Notes: generated from the sequence alone by a model not told the origin. 20,315 nt of DNA from an uncultured Bacteroidota bacterium (GCA_903920835.1 CAIXNQ010000107.1:1-20315), one strand, 5' to 3'; shown: positions 7,410-15,189, numbered from the stretch's first letter. Numbers and translations are program-made.

Positions 7410-8681
7410 TTAATACTTGTCTTTCCATCGGTTTTTGATAAACTCTCGGGTGCTATTTTCTCTAGTATTTTGACCAGGTTCATATAGTTTTGTGCCCGAA
7501 ATTGACTCTGGCAAATATTCTTGCTCACTAAAATTATTGGCATAATCATGAGAATAGAGATATTCATCGCCATAGCCCAATTCTTTCATTAATTTGGTTG
7601 GGGCATTACGCAGATGCAGCGGCACAGGCAAGTCGCCAGTTTGTTTTACTAAGGCTTGGGCATTGTTTATTGCAAGATAACTGGCGTTACTTTTGGGCGA
7701 TGTTGCCAGATAAATCGCACATTGACTCAAAACAATTCGACTTTCGGGATAACCCAACGTGGCAACCGCCTGAAAAGTGTTGTTTGCCATAATAAAAGCC
7801 GTTGGGTTTGCTAGACCAATATCTTCGCTTGACAGAATCAACATTCGGCGGGCTATAAACTTTAGGTCTTCGCCACCTTCAATCATTCGTGCCAGCCAAT
7901 AAACCGCTGCATTAGGGTCGCTTCCACGAATCGATTTAATGAATGCCGAAACAATATCATAATGTTGCTCGCCTGTTTTGTCATAGAGCACCGTATTTTG
8001 TTGCGCCAAATGCAGCACTTTTTCGTTTGTAATAATTACCTCAACTTCGGGCGATGCGTTGACCACAAGTTCAAAAATATTCAATAATTTTCGTCCGTCG
8101 CCACCCGAAAGTCGCAACAAAGCTTCTGATTCTTGAATAATAATATTCTTTGAAGCGAGAAAAACGTCTTCTTTCATGGCACGCGCTAACAGCAACAAGA
8201 GGTCTTCTTTTGAGAAAGGATTTAAAACATAAACTTGGCATCTTGACAAAAGTGCAGGAATAACTTCAAAACTGGGGTTTTCGGTTGTGGCTCCAATCAA
8301 CGTAATCCAACCTTTTTCGACTGCTGCCAATAGCGAATCTTGTTGCGATTTGCTAAAACGATGGATTTCGTCTATAAACAAAATTGGGTTTCGAGCAGTA
8401 AAAATGCCACCACTTTGTTTCGCTTTATCAATAACTTCTCGAATGTCTTTTACACCAGAATTTATTGCAGACAAAACATAAAAAGGGCGTTTACTTTCTT
8501 GTGCAATAATTTGTGCAAGCGTGGTTTTTCCTGTGCCTGGTGGTCCCCAAAACAACAAACTCGGAATAATTCCTTTGGCTATTTGATTAGTCAATGAGCC
8601 TTGTGGACCTACTAAATGATTTTGACTAATATAATCTTCAAGTTTTTGTGGACGAATGCGTTCGGCTAACGGAGCTTCCAT
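7410..8681 (-). CDS. rarA: RarA/MgsA replication-associated AAA+ ATPase
   Basis: This 423-residue protein is of normal length for the family. It has Walker A GPPGTGKT (46-53), Walker B LFIDEIH (101-107), sensor 1 GATTEN (130-135) and SRCQVY with the arginine finger region. These are followed by the MgsA-type C-terminal tetramerisation domain (SAFIKSIRGSDPNAAVYWLARM, ILSSEDIGLANP, LRNAPTKLMKELGYG, broken here for brevity). RarA (MgsA, WRNIP1 relative) acts at stalled replication forks and interacts with SSB in other bacteria. It sits between the divergent plus-strand run and the polysaccharide operon and is probably an independent gene; 100 bp and a separate -7 box separate it from the glycosyltransferase start. 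Confidence 0.95.
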   Translation of the reverse strand: MEAPLAERIRPQKLEDYISQNHLVGPQGSLTNQIAKGIIPSLLFWGPPGTGKTTLAQIIAQESKRPFYVLSAINSGVKDIREVIDKAKQSGGIFTARNPILFIDEIHRFSKSQQDSLLAAVEKGWITLIGATTENPSFEVIPALLSRCQVYVLNPFSKEDLLLLLARAMKEDVFLASKNIIIQESEALLRLSGGDGRKLLNIFELVVNASPEVEVIITNEKVLHLAQQNTVLYDKTGEQHYDIVSAFIKSIRGSDPNAAVYWLARMIEGGEDLKFIARRMLILSSEDIGLANPTAFIMANNTFQAVATLGYPESRIVLSQCAIYLATSPKSNASYLAINNAQALVKQTGDLPVPLHLRNAPTKLMKELGYGDEYLYSHDYANNFSEQEYLPESISGTKLYEPGQNTRENSTREFIKNRWKDKY

Positions 8682-8707
8682 GGGCAGTATTTTGCAATTT
8701 GGTTTTA

Positions 8708-8715
8708 CAAAACTA
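8708..8715 (-). promoter_or_regulatory. Possible -7 element for rarA
   Basis: TAGTTTTG on the minus strand fits TAnnTTTG and ends 26 bases before the rarA ATG. No convincing TTTG is seen about 19 bases further upstream, so this is a weak call. Confidence 0.35.
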
Positions 8716-8894
8716 ATTTATTTAAATTCATATTTGGTTTAAGATTAATAAAATTTTAATGCGCTTAAATATTTAAAAAAAGATGAAACGCAAAGTCTAT
8801 TTTGTTAATAATCATTACTGTTTTTCAAACTTGTTTTGTTTTTAATTTTCTATTTTAGATTAAAAGACCAATAAAGCACTTTTAAAACAAACTA

Positions 8895-8928
8895 TTTGAC
8901 TGAGTTTAACAAATAATTTCTATTTTTG
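8895..8928 (+). promoter_or_regulatory. Bacteroidota-type promoter for the lipoprotein-kinase run
   Basis: TTTG at 8895-8898 and TATTTTTG at 8921-8928 (fits TAnnTTTG) are separated by 22 bp, near the upper end of the known range. The ATG of the OmpH-like lipoprotein follows at 8954. Probably drives the downstream co-directional genes. Confidence 0.68.
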
Positions 8929-8953
8929 TTCAACAATTAATTTTAATAATCAA

Positions 8954-9493
8954 ATGAAAAAAATAGCATTGTTTTCAATCATGTTGGTATTAATCTTTTC
9001 ATGTGAAAAGAAAACAAATTTAAAAGAGCTTAAAACAGCCTATGTTGATACCTCTAAATTAATGGATGAATATTCTGAATCCAAACAAATTTCTGAGAAG
9101 TACAAACTTAAATCTTCAGAAATGGACAAACAACTCGAAGCTCAAGCCAACAAATTAAAATCAGACAAAGCATACTTTCAAAAAAACGCACAATCTAAAG
9201 GCGAAGCTTGGGCGCAACAAGAATATGTTGCTTTGCAAAAAAGAGACCAACAACTTCAATACCAACAACAACAAATGCTGCAACAACTGCAACAAGAAAG
9301 TACTGCAGAAATGGACACTTTAGTTAAAAAAGTAAAGAAATTCATTAAAAACTACGGCAAAGAAAAAGGCTATGCTTACATTTATGGAACAGGAGAAACA
9401 GCGACAGTGCTTTATGCAGAAGATAAATATGATATTACAAAAGAATTGACAAAATTACTAAATCAAAAATCTGGTAATCAATCAAAAAAGTAA
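8954..9493 (+). CDS. OmpH/Skp-like lipoprotein
   Basis: This 179-residue protein has a lipoprotein signal (MKKIALFSIMLVLIFSC; Cys17). Residues about 27-178 have the OmpH/Skp layout: a short beta strand (TAYVDTSKLMDEY), a long charged and Gln-rich coiled coil (about 45-125), and a returning segment ending in YGKEKGYAYIYGTGE, the conserved closing strand of the family. Skp chaperones bind unfolded outer-membrane proteins in the periplasm and trimerise through the short strands. This version would be anchored to a membrane by lipid rather than soluble. The coil contains a QLQYQQQQMLQQLQQ run. The kinase gene begins only 27 bases after the stop, so the two are probably co-transcribed. Chaperone activity is inferred from family alone. 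Confidence 0.85.
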   Translation: MKKIALFSIMLVLIFSCEKKTNLKELKTAYVDTSKLMDEYSESKQISEKYKLKSSEMDKQLEAQANKLKSDKAYFQKNAQSKGEAWAQQEYVALQKRDQQLQYQQQQMLQQLQQESTAEMDTLVKKVKKFIKNYGKEKGYAYIYGTGETATVLYAEDKYDITKELTKLLNQKSGNQSKK

Positions 9494-9520
9494 TTTTCAA
9501 TTTTGATAAATTCAAAAAAC

Positions 9521-11818
9521 ATGGATAACAATGAGTTAAAAGACGATTTAATTGATTCGAATATTGAATCATTCTATCCGTTTTTTATCATACTAGATAC
9601 TAATTTCAATATTATTAATTGTGGCTCTAGGCTTATAGAAATCATTCCTTCAATTGAAATTAATCAATCTATTTATAATTATTTTGATTGTAAACAATTT
9701 CAAGAATTAGATATAAATAATTTAAATAATATAGATAAAGATCAATTTTTTGTTATTGAAAGTAAATCAAATAGAATCCGATTATCAGGTCAAATGAAAT
9801 TAATAGAAGATGAAATTTTGTTTTCTTGCAGTCCATTATTAGTGAATACTATTCAGAGTCTAAAAATCCATCATAGAAATTTAAAAACAAAAGAAATTGC
9901 TCACGAACTTACTAAAAACAATCTAAAAACAAACCGTATAAAAAGAGAATACGAAAAACTAAACAGACTTTCTAGAGCTTTTCAGACGACTAAAAGTGCT
10001 TTAGTTTTTACAAATAAACGCGGTGAAATAATTTGGTGTAACAATGCCTATTTAAAAATGACGGGATATTCGATTAGACAAGTACTTCGAAAAACCCCTT
10101 TCCAAATTGCATTCCATCAAGAAACTAATCATGAAGATTTAAATATCATGACTAATAGTTTTAATCAATCATCATCATTTAACATTGAACTTTTGCATGC
10201 AAAAAGCGACGGTTCTTGTTTTTGGACAAGAATAAAGGGCCAACCAATTTTTGATACTGATGGAGAAATGACTCAATATATGGCATTAATTGAAGATATT
10301 AGCGAAGTCAAAAGATTTAATACAAAAATTATAGAGTCTGAATCTAGATTGCAATCACTCATAGAAAACCTAGAAACTGGAATTTTGCTTGAAGATGAAA
10401 ACAGAAAAGTATTATTAGTAAACAAAAAGTTTTGCGAAATTTTTGGGTTTGAATATGACCCAAATAGCTACATTGGTTTAGATTGTGAAACTTTGCTAGA
10501 TCACACCTTTAAACCTTTTAATGATAAAGAATTATTTCTGTCGCAAACTTGTCATATTGTAAAAAATAAAGCCCAGATTCTTCGTCAAGAAGCAACTGTT
10601 TTTGAAAACCAAGTACTTTCTTTCAACTTTATTCCTGTTTTTAAAAAAGGAATTGAAAGTGGTTTTCTCTGGACATTTGATGATATTACTTTGAAAAATA
10701 GATATGAAATTAACTTAAAAGTTGAAAAAGACAAGTATAGTGATATTATTGCTAATATTAATTTAGGGCTTCTTGAGGTTGATAATGATGGAATTATCAC
10801 GCTTGCTAATGATAGTTTCACAAAAATAAGCGGATATAGTTTTGATGAACTTATCGGGAAAAAAGCTTCAAACTTGTTGCTTTCAGAGGAAAACAAAGCA
10901 ATTTTAGCATCAAAAGAAAATTTGCGGACACGTCGCATTTCAGATTCTTATGAAGCTGAAATAATAAACAAAAATGGAGAGAAACGAAATTGGATTATTA
11001 GCGGAGCAACTAATTATGACAGCAATGGAATTATCAAAGGATCGATAGGAATACATTTTGATATTACTGACAAAAAAATGCTTGAATCCCAACACGGACT
11101 GTTTCTTAAAAAGCTCGAAAAACAAAACGAACAATTAAAAGAATATGCTAAAATTGTTTCGCATGATTTAAAATCTCCATTACGAAGCATTCATTCTCTG
11201 GTTACTTGGATAAAAGAAGATAATGATGAAAAATTAAACGACCAATCTTTGATCTATTTGTCAATGATAGAAAGCAAGATCGAAAAAATGGACAATTTTA
11301 TTGAAGGGATTTTAACCTATTCTAAAATAGACGAGAAAGAGATTGCCTGTGAAGAAATAGATCTCAACGAAAAAATTCAAATTTATATTCAAATTATTGA
11401 CATTCCGAAGAATGTTACAATCAAAGTTTGCAATCAATTACCAACAATTATTGCAGATAAATATAGAGTACAACAACTATTTCAAAACCTATTGACAAAT
11501 GCGGTAAACTATATCGACAAACCAACAGGATTAGTTGAAATTAGCTATGTGGAACAAGAACATGATCATTTAATTTCAATCAAAGACAACGGAATTGGAA
11601 TAGCCAAAGCCAATCAAGAACGAATTTTTAAAATATTTGAAAAATTCACAAAAAGCGACAAATCTACTGGCATTGGTTTGTCAATTGTAAACAAAGTTAT
11701 CGAAAATTATAAAGGCAAAATCTGGCTTGAAAGCGTTGAAAACGAAGGAACAACTTTTTATTTTTTAATACCAAAATCACAATGGAAAATCCCAACCTCG
11801 ATTATATCGAAAAATTAG
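9521..11818 (+). CDS. Soluble multi-PAS histidine kinase with HNOBA-like N-terminus
   Basis: It has 765 residues from ATG 9521; an upstream TTG at 9503 is less likely. There are no membrane segments, so it is cytosolic. Residues about 14-114 resemble the HNOBA domain of soluble guanylate cyclases: YPFFIILDTNFNIINCGSRL early, IRLSGQMKLIEDE and ILFSCSPLLVNTIQSL late. A short coil follows, then three PAS domains: about 155-266 with WCNNAYLKMTGYS, about 272-395, and about 405-517 with ANDSFTKISGYSFDELIGK. The kinase core has the H box IVSHDLKSPLRS (His548), N box LLTNAVNYID, G1 DNGIGI, F box FEKF and G2 GIGLSI. It lacks a receiver domain. It overlaps the Hpt gene by 37 bases. The signal is unknown; no H-NOX gene is in the window. 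Confidence 0.9.
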   Translation: MDNNELKDDLIDSNIESFYPFFIILDTNFNIINCGSRLIEIIPSIEINQSIYNYFDCKQFQELDINNLNNIDKDQFFVIESKSNRIRLSGQMKLIEDEILFSCSPLLVNTIQSLKIHHRNLKTKEIAHELTKNNLKTNRIKREYEKLNRLSRAFQTTKSALVFTNKRGEIIWCNNAYLKMTGYSIRQVLRKTPFQIAFHQETNHEDLNIMTNSFNQSSSFNIELLHAKSDGSCFWTRIKGQPIFDTDGEMTQYMALIEDISEVKRFNTKIIESESRLQSLIENLETGILLEDENRKVLLVNKKFCEIFGFEYDPNSYIGLDCETLLDHTFKPFNDKELFLSQTCHIVKNKAQILRQEATVFENQVLSFNFIPVFKKGIESGFLWTFDDITLKNRYEINLKVEKDKYSDIIANINLGLLEVDNDGIITLANDSFTKISGYSFDELIGKKASNLLLSEENKAILASKENLRTRRISDSYEAEIINKNGEKRNWIISGATNYDSNGIIKGSIGIHFDITDKKMLESQHGLFLKKLEKQNEQLKEYAKIVSHDLKSPLRSIHSLVTWIKEDNDEKLNDQSLIYLSMIESKIEKMDNFIEGILTYSKIDEKEIACEEIDLNEKIQIYIQIIDIPKNVTIKVCNQLPTIIADKYRVQQLFQNLLTNAVNYIDKPTGLVEISYVEQEHDHLISIKDNGIGIAKANQERIFKIFEKFTKSDKSTGIGLSIVNKVIENYKGKIWLESVENEGTTFYFLIPKSQWKIPTSIISKN

Positions 11819-12102
11819 CAGGAGACAGTAAGGAATTCAAGTCAAAAATTATTGACATTTTAAAAACAGAATTTCCAGAAGAAAATCAACAATATCAAAA
11901 AGCAATAGCTGAAAATGATTTGAAACAAGCTGCTCAAATTGTTCATAAAATGAATCATAAAATCAGTATTCTTGGGCTTGAAAAATCATTTCTAATAGCC
12001 AAAAAGCACGAATCAAATTTAAATTCAAACTCAAACAATTTACAACATGATTTTGAATTGATTTTAGAAAAAATAGCTGCTTATATTCAAGAATTGAAAT
12101 AA
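11782..12102 (+). CDS. Hpt-domain phosphotransfer protein
   Basis: This 106-residue, helix-rich protein has the Hpt pattern. An N-terminal helix is followed by QQYQKAIAENDLKQAAQIVHKMNHKI (about 37-61), in which AAQIVHKMNHKISILGL corresponds to the A-H-x-L-K-G-x-S-x-x-(I/L)-G motif. His55 is the predicted phosphoryl acceptor; the usual Lys-Gly after the Leu is replaced by Asn-His, which is a deviation. The length equals a single four-helix Hpt module. Its ATG lies inside the kinase gene, 37 bases before that stop, so translation is likely coupled and it probably serves the same phosphorelay. Because neither gene encodes a receiver, the partner response regulator must be elsewhere. Confidence 0.8.
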   Translation: MENPNLDYIEKLAGDSKEFKSKIIDILKTEFPEENQQYQKAIAENDLKQAAQIVHKMNHKISILGLEKSFLIAKKHESNLNSNSNNLQHDFELILEKIAAYIQELK

Positions 12103-12111
12103 TCAACAACA

Positions 12112-12969
12112 ATGAAACTATACCCAATAGAAGCTGGGAATTTCAAGCTTGATGGTGGCGCTATGTTTGGCGTCGTTCCAAAAACAATTTGGAACAAAAC
12201 CAATCCAGCCGATGCAAACAACCTGATTGATATTGCTGCAAGATGTTTGATTATTGAAGATGGCAAAAGTTTGATTTTGATTGATACCGGAATGGGCGAC
12301 AAGCAATCCGACAAGTTTTTTAGTTATTATTCGCTTTGGGGTGATCATTCCTTGAGTAAATCGTTAGCCAAATATGGTTTTCACCCCGACGATATTACAG
12401 ATGTTTTTATGACCCACCTTCATTTTGACCATTGCGGAGGCAGCGTTAATTGGAATGAAAACAAAACGGGCTATGAAGTAGCTTTTAAAAACGCTAAATT
12501 CTGGTCGAACGAAAACCATTGGCAATGGGCAACAAAACCCAATGCAAGAGAAAAAGCTTCGTTTTTGCATGAAAATATTATTCCGATGCAAGAAAGTGGT
12601 CAGCTCAATTTTATCAAAAGACCTCAAACCGACTTTTTAGAACAATCTGAACTCGGTTTTGCAATATTTTTTGCAGATGGACATACCGAAAAACAAATGA
12701 TTCCGCATATTAAATACCAAGACAAAACCATTGTGTTTTGTGGCGATTTATTGCCCACAGCAGGTCATATCCCACTGCCTTATGTAATGGGTTATGACAC
12801 AAGACCGCTATTAACCATTGATGAGAAACTTAAATTCATGAATAGCGCAGCACAAAATAATTATTATTTATTTCTCGAACACGATGCGCACAATCAAATC
12901 ATTACTGTAGAAAACACCGACAAAGGAGTTCGACTAAAAGAAGTTTTTACCTGCGATCAAATCTTTTAA
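12112..12969 (+). CDS. Metallo-beta-lactamase-fold hydrolase
   Basis: This 285-residue protein has a complete metal site: THLHFDHCGG gives His102, His104, Asp106 and His107, followed by His191 in FADGHT, Asp212 in CGDLL and His257 in FLEHD. LIDTGMGDK at 57-63 is the usual first loop. The arrangement and length fit the subfamily that contains N-acyl-homoserine lactonases (AiiA/AidC-like) and related hydrolases with two zinc ions, but substrate cannot be assigned by motif and many members act on other esters or lactones. There is no signal peptide, so it is cytosolic. It begins 9 bases after the Hpt stop, within the same run. Confidence 0.85.
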   Translation: MKLYPIEAGNFKLDGGAMFGVVPKTIWNKTNPADANNLIDIAARCLIIEDGKSLILIDTGMGDKQSDKFFSYYSLWGDHSLSKSLAKYGFHPDDITDVFMTHLHFDHCGGSVNWNENKTGYEVAFKNAKFWSNENHWQWATKPNAREKASFLHENIIPMQESGQLNFIKRPQTDFLEQSELGFAIFFADGHTEKQMIPHIKYQDKTIVFCGDLLPTAGHIPLPYVMGYDTRPLLTIDEKLKFMNSAAQNNYYLFLEHDAHNQIITVENTDKGVRLKEVFTCDQIF

Positions 12970-13000
12970 ATTAACAAACATTTTAAACAAATTGAATACC

Positions 13001-14620
13001 ATGAGAATAATTAAAACAACAACATTTACATTATTATTAGCCTTGGGCTTTTCGATTACAAGTCATTCCCAAAAAGCTCCAAATTTTGCCGCAAAAAAAG
13101 CTACACTAACAGAGAAACAATTGCAACGGTGGAGTCATTACGATCTCGAAAAAGACAGCATCCCTGGAATGAGTGTTGACAAAGCTTATGCAGAAATAAT
13201 CAAAAACAAAAAAGGCACAAAAGTAGTTGTAGCAATACTTGATTCGGGCGTAGATATTGAGCATGACGAACTAAAACCTGTGGTTTGGACCAACAAAAAA
13301 GAAATTCCAAACAACGGAATTGACGACGACAAAAATGGTTATATTGACGATATTCATGGTTGGAATTTCTTAGGAAACACCACCAAAGAACACCTTGAAT
13401 ACGAAAGAATTTTGATCAACAAATCAATTACAGACGAAGCTACTTTTAATGCTGCCAAGAAAGAAAACGATAAAAAAATTGCCGAAGCAAATGGCGCAAA
13501 AGGTCAAATCGAACAAGTAATGAATATGTGCAACAAAGCCGATGAAACGCTTGCCAAATTCTTAGGAAAAGCAACTTATGACGAAACCGACGTTAAAGGA
13601 GTTTCATCTACCGATCCAGAGGTTTTAAAAAGCAAAGCCATCATTACACAAATGCTAAACTACGGCATGAGCATTCCAGATTTGAAAAAAGAAATCAAAA
13701 AAGAATATGACGGATATGTTACTGTTATAAGTGGTGATAATTTAAAAACAGACTACAGAAAAGTGGTTGGCGACAATCCAGAAGACATTAAAAACACCAA
13801 ATACGGAAACAATAACGTTATGGGACCAGACAAGTCAGAGATTGTTCACGGAACGCACGTTGCAGGAATTGTAGCCCAAACAAGAAACAACGATATTGGC
13901 GGCGATGGAATTGCCAACAACGTTGAGATTTTGACCATTCGTGCTGTTCCTGATGGAGATGAATATGACAAAGACATTGCCTTAGGAATTAGATATGCGG
14001 TTGATAACGGAGCAAAAGTCATTAACGGAAGCTTTGGAAAAAGTTATTCTCCACACAAACAATGGGTTTTTGATGCCATAAAATATGCCGAAAGCAAAGA
14101 TGTTCTTTTTGTTCACGCTGCCGGAAATGATGCAAAAGACATTGACGAAGCAGACAATTTTCCTAACGATTCTGCCGATAAAAAAACTGAATTTGCAGAT
14201 AACGTAATCACCATCGGTGCTCTAAATTATGAATATGGAGATAAAATTGTTGCCGATTTTTCTAACTACGGAAAAGCAAATGTTGACGTTTTTGCGCCTG
14301 GTGTCAAAATATATGCTTCAACGCCAAACAATACTTATCAATTTCTTCAAGGAACATCTATGGCTGCGCCAAATGTAGCTGGTGTGGCGGCATTAATCCG
14401 TTCGTATTATCCAACTTTGACAGCCAAACAAGTTAAACACATTCTAATGGATTCCGGAACGGCTATTACAACAGATGTAATCGTTGGTGGCGACCCGAAA
14501 GATGTTCGACCATTTGCTTCTTTATCTAAATCGGGTAAAATAGTGAATGCTTACAACGCTTTATTACTTGCAGAAAAAACAACAGCAACTATTCTTAAAG
14601 CAAAAACGAAAAAGAAATAG
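13001..14620 (+). CDS. Exported subtilisin-family (S8) serine protease
   Basis: It has 539 residues from ATG 13001; a TTG at 12992 lies in frame but a Sec signal begins at MRIIK. The signal peptide ends near SITSHSQ (about 24). The catalytic triad is Asp81 in AILDSGVDIE, His283 in VHGTHVAGI and Ser453 in GTSMAAPNVAGVAA, with the oxyanion Asn376 in HAAGND. About 200 residues separate Asp and His, much more than in subtilisin (about 32). The extra region (about 125-275) is Lys/Glu/Asp-rich and probably helical. No C-terminal sorting domain of the type IX kind is visible; the protein ends in a Lys-rich tail (KAKTKKK). It is the last gene before a strong terminator and lies 31 bases after the hydrolase gene. 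Confidence 0.92.
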   Translation: MRIIKTTTFTLLLALGFSITSHSQKAPNFAAKKATLTEKQLQRWSHYDLEKDSIPGMSVDKAYAEIIKNKKGTKVVVAILDSGVDIEHDELKPVVWTNKKEIPNNGIDDDKNGYIDDIHGWNFLGNTTKEHLEYERILINKSITDEATFNAAKKENDKKIAEANGAKGQIEQVMNMCNKADETLAKFLGKATYDETDVKGVSSTDPEVLKSKAIITQMLNYGMSIPDLKKEIKKEYDGYVTVISGDNLKTDYRKVVGDNPEDIKNTKYGNNNVMGPDKSEIVHGTHVAGIVAQTRNNDIGGDGIANNVEILTIRAVPDGDEYDKDIALGIRYAVDNGAKVINGSFGKSYSPHKQWVFDAIKYAESKDVLFVHAAGNDAKDIDEADNFPNDSADKKTEFADNVITIGALNYEYGDKIVADFSNYGKANVDVFAPGVKIYASTPNNTYQFLQGTSMAAPNVAGVAALIRSYYPTLTAKQVKHILMDSGTAITTDVIVGGDPKDVRPFASLSKSGKIVNAYNALLLAEKTTATILKAKTKKK

Positions 14621-14621
14621 G

Positions 14622-14645
14622 TTAATAGCGTTTTAAAGCTATTAA
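14622..14645 (+). terminator. Small inverted repeat after the protease gene
   Basis: TTAATAGC (14622-14629) and GCTATTAA (14638-14645) pair perfectly around an 8-base loop, starting one base after the protease stop codon. AT-rich, with no clean T-run; probably helps end or protect the transcript ahead of the stronger hairpin. Confidence 0.4.
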
Positions 14646-14684
14646 TACCAAAGAAATTAATAGAATTATTAGTAAAAAAACTTT

Positions 14685-14722
14685 CAAGCAGGTTTCAAAA
14701 AAGTGATTTTGAAACCTGTTTG
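14685..14722 (+). terminator. Strong terminator after the protease gene
   Basis: CAAGCAGGTTTCAAAA (14685-14700) pairs with TTTTGAAACCTGTTTG (14707-14722), 16 bp with one G-T pair and a 6-base loop, followed by AATTTTAT. It would separate the kinase-protease run from the array and HTH gene downstream. Confidence 0.75.
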
Positions 14723-14818
14723 AATTTTATATTAACACCAACGATAGAAATAAATTTGAAACAAGTGGTTTTATAAGCTAAAGAAAAGCTAAAATAACTA
14801 AATAAAAAATCAAATATT

Positions 14819-15133
14819 GTTCTACATAACACAAATGCAGTTACAAAAAAACAAAATGCAGTTCTAAAAAAAGCATATGAGGTTACTAAAAAACAATATG
14901 CGGTTCTAAAAAAAGCATATGCGGTTACGAAAAAACAATATGCGGTTCTAAAAAAAGCATATGCGGTTACAAAAAAACAAAATGCGGTTCTGAAAAACAC
15001 AAATACAGTTCTAAAAAACACAAATACAATTCTGAAAAAAACAAATGCAGTTCTAAAAAAAACAAATTAAATTTTGAAAAACACAAAATCAGTTCTAAAA
15101 AACACAAACTCAGTTCTAAAAAAACTAATAAAT
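14819..15133. repeat. 21-bp tandem array with regularly spaced A-tracts, 15 units
   Basis: Fifteen units of exactly 21 bp begin at 14819 and then every 21 bases, without insertion or deletion. A typical unit starts GTTCTAAAAAAA and ends CATATGCG. In units 1-8 the unit starts alternate between GTTCT and GTTAC/GTTACG, giving a 42-bp higher-order repeat; units 9-15 lose the alternation and diverge. Nearly every unit has a run of five to eight A. There are no unique spacers, so it is not a CRISPR. One plus-strand frame is open from 14798 to 15070 but has no ATG. One minus-strand frame has an ATG at 15021 and yields low-complexity repeats (FFRTAYA, FFVTAYC). I regard both as by-products of the 21-bp (7-codon) period. 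Confidence 0.93.
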
Positions 15134-15164
15134 TTGCAAAAAAGTCAAATAAATTATATTTTTG
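15133..15164 (+). promoter_or_regulatory. Bacteroidota-type promoter for the HTH gene
   Basis: TTTG at 15133-15136 and TATTTTTG at 15157-15164 (TAnnTTTG) are spaced by 20 bp, close to the ideal. The HTH gene ATG follows at 15190. The -33 box begins at the last base of the A-tract array. Confidence 0.72.
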
Positions 15165-15189
15165 TTACAATAATTAAAACATTAGAACA

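Noticed and set aside
10585..10938. 117-residue minus-strand gene inside the kinase
   Set aside because: It is antisense to the second and third PAS domains of the kinase and has no recognisable features.
12112..12969. Naming the metallo-hydrolase as a quorum-quenching lactonase
   Set aside because: The metal-binding motifs are shared by many hydrolases of this fold; without a search or assay the substrate cannot be claimed.
14695..15021. 108-residue minus-strand protein across the array
   Set aside because: It is built from the 21-bp period (7 codons), runs into the terminator of the protease gene, has low-complexity Phe/Thr/Tyr repeats and no promoter of its own was seen.
14819..15133. 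CRISPR array
   Set aside because: Units are directly adjacent with no unique spacers and drift gradually; no cas genes are near.
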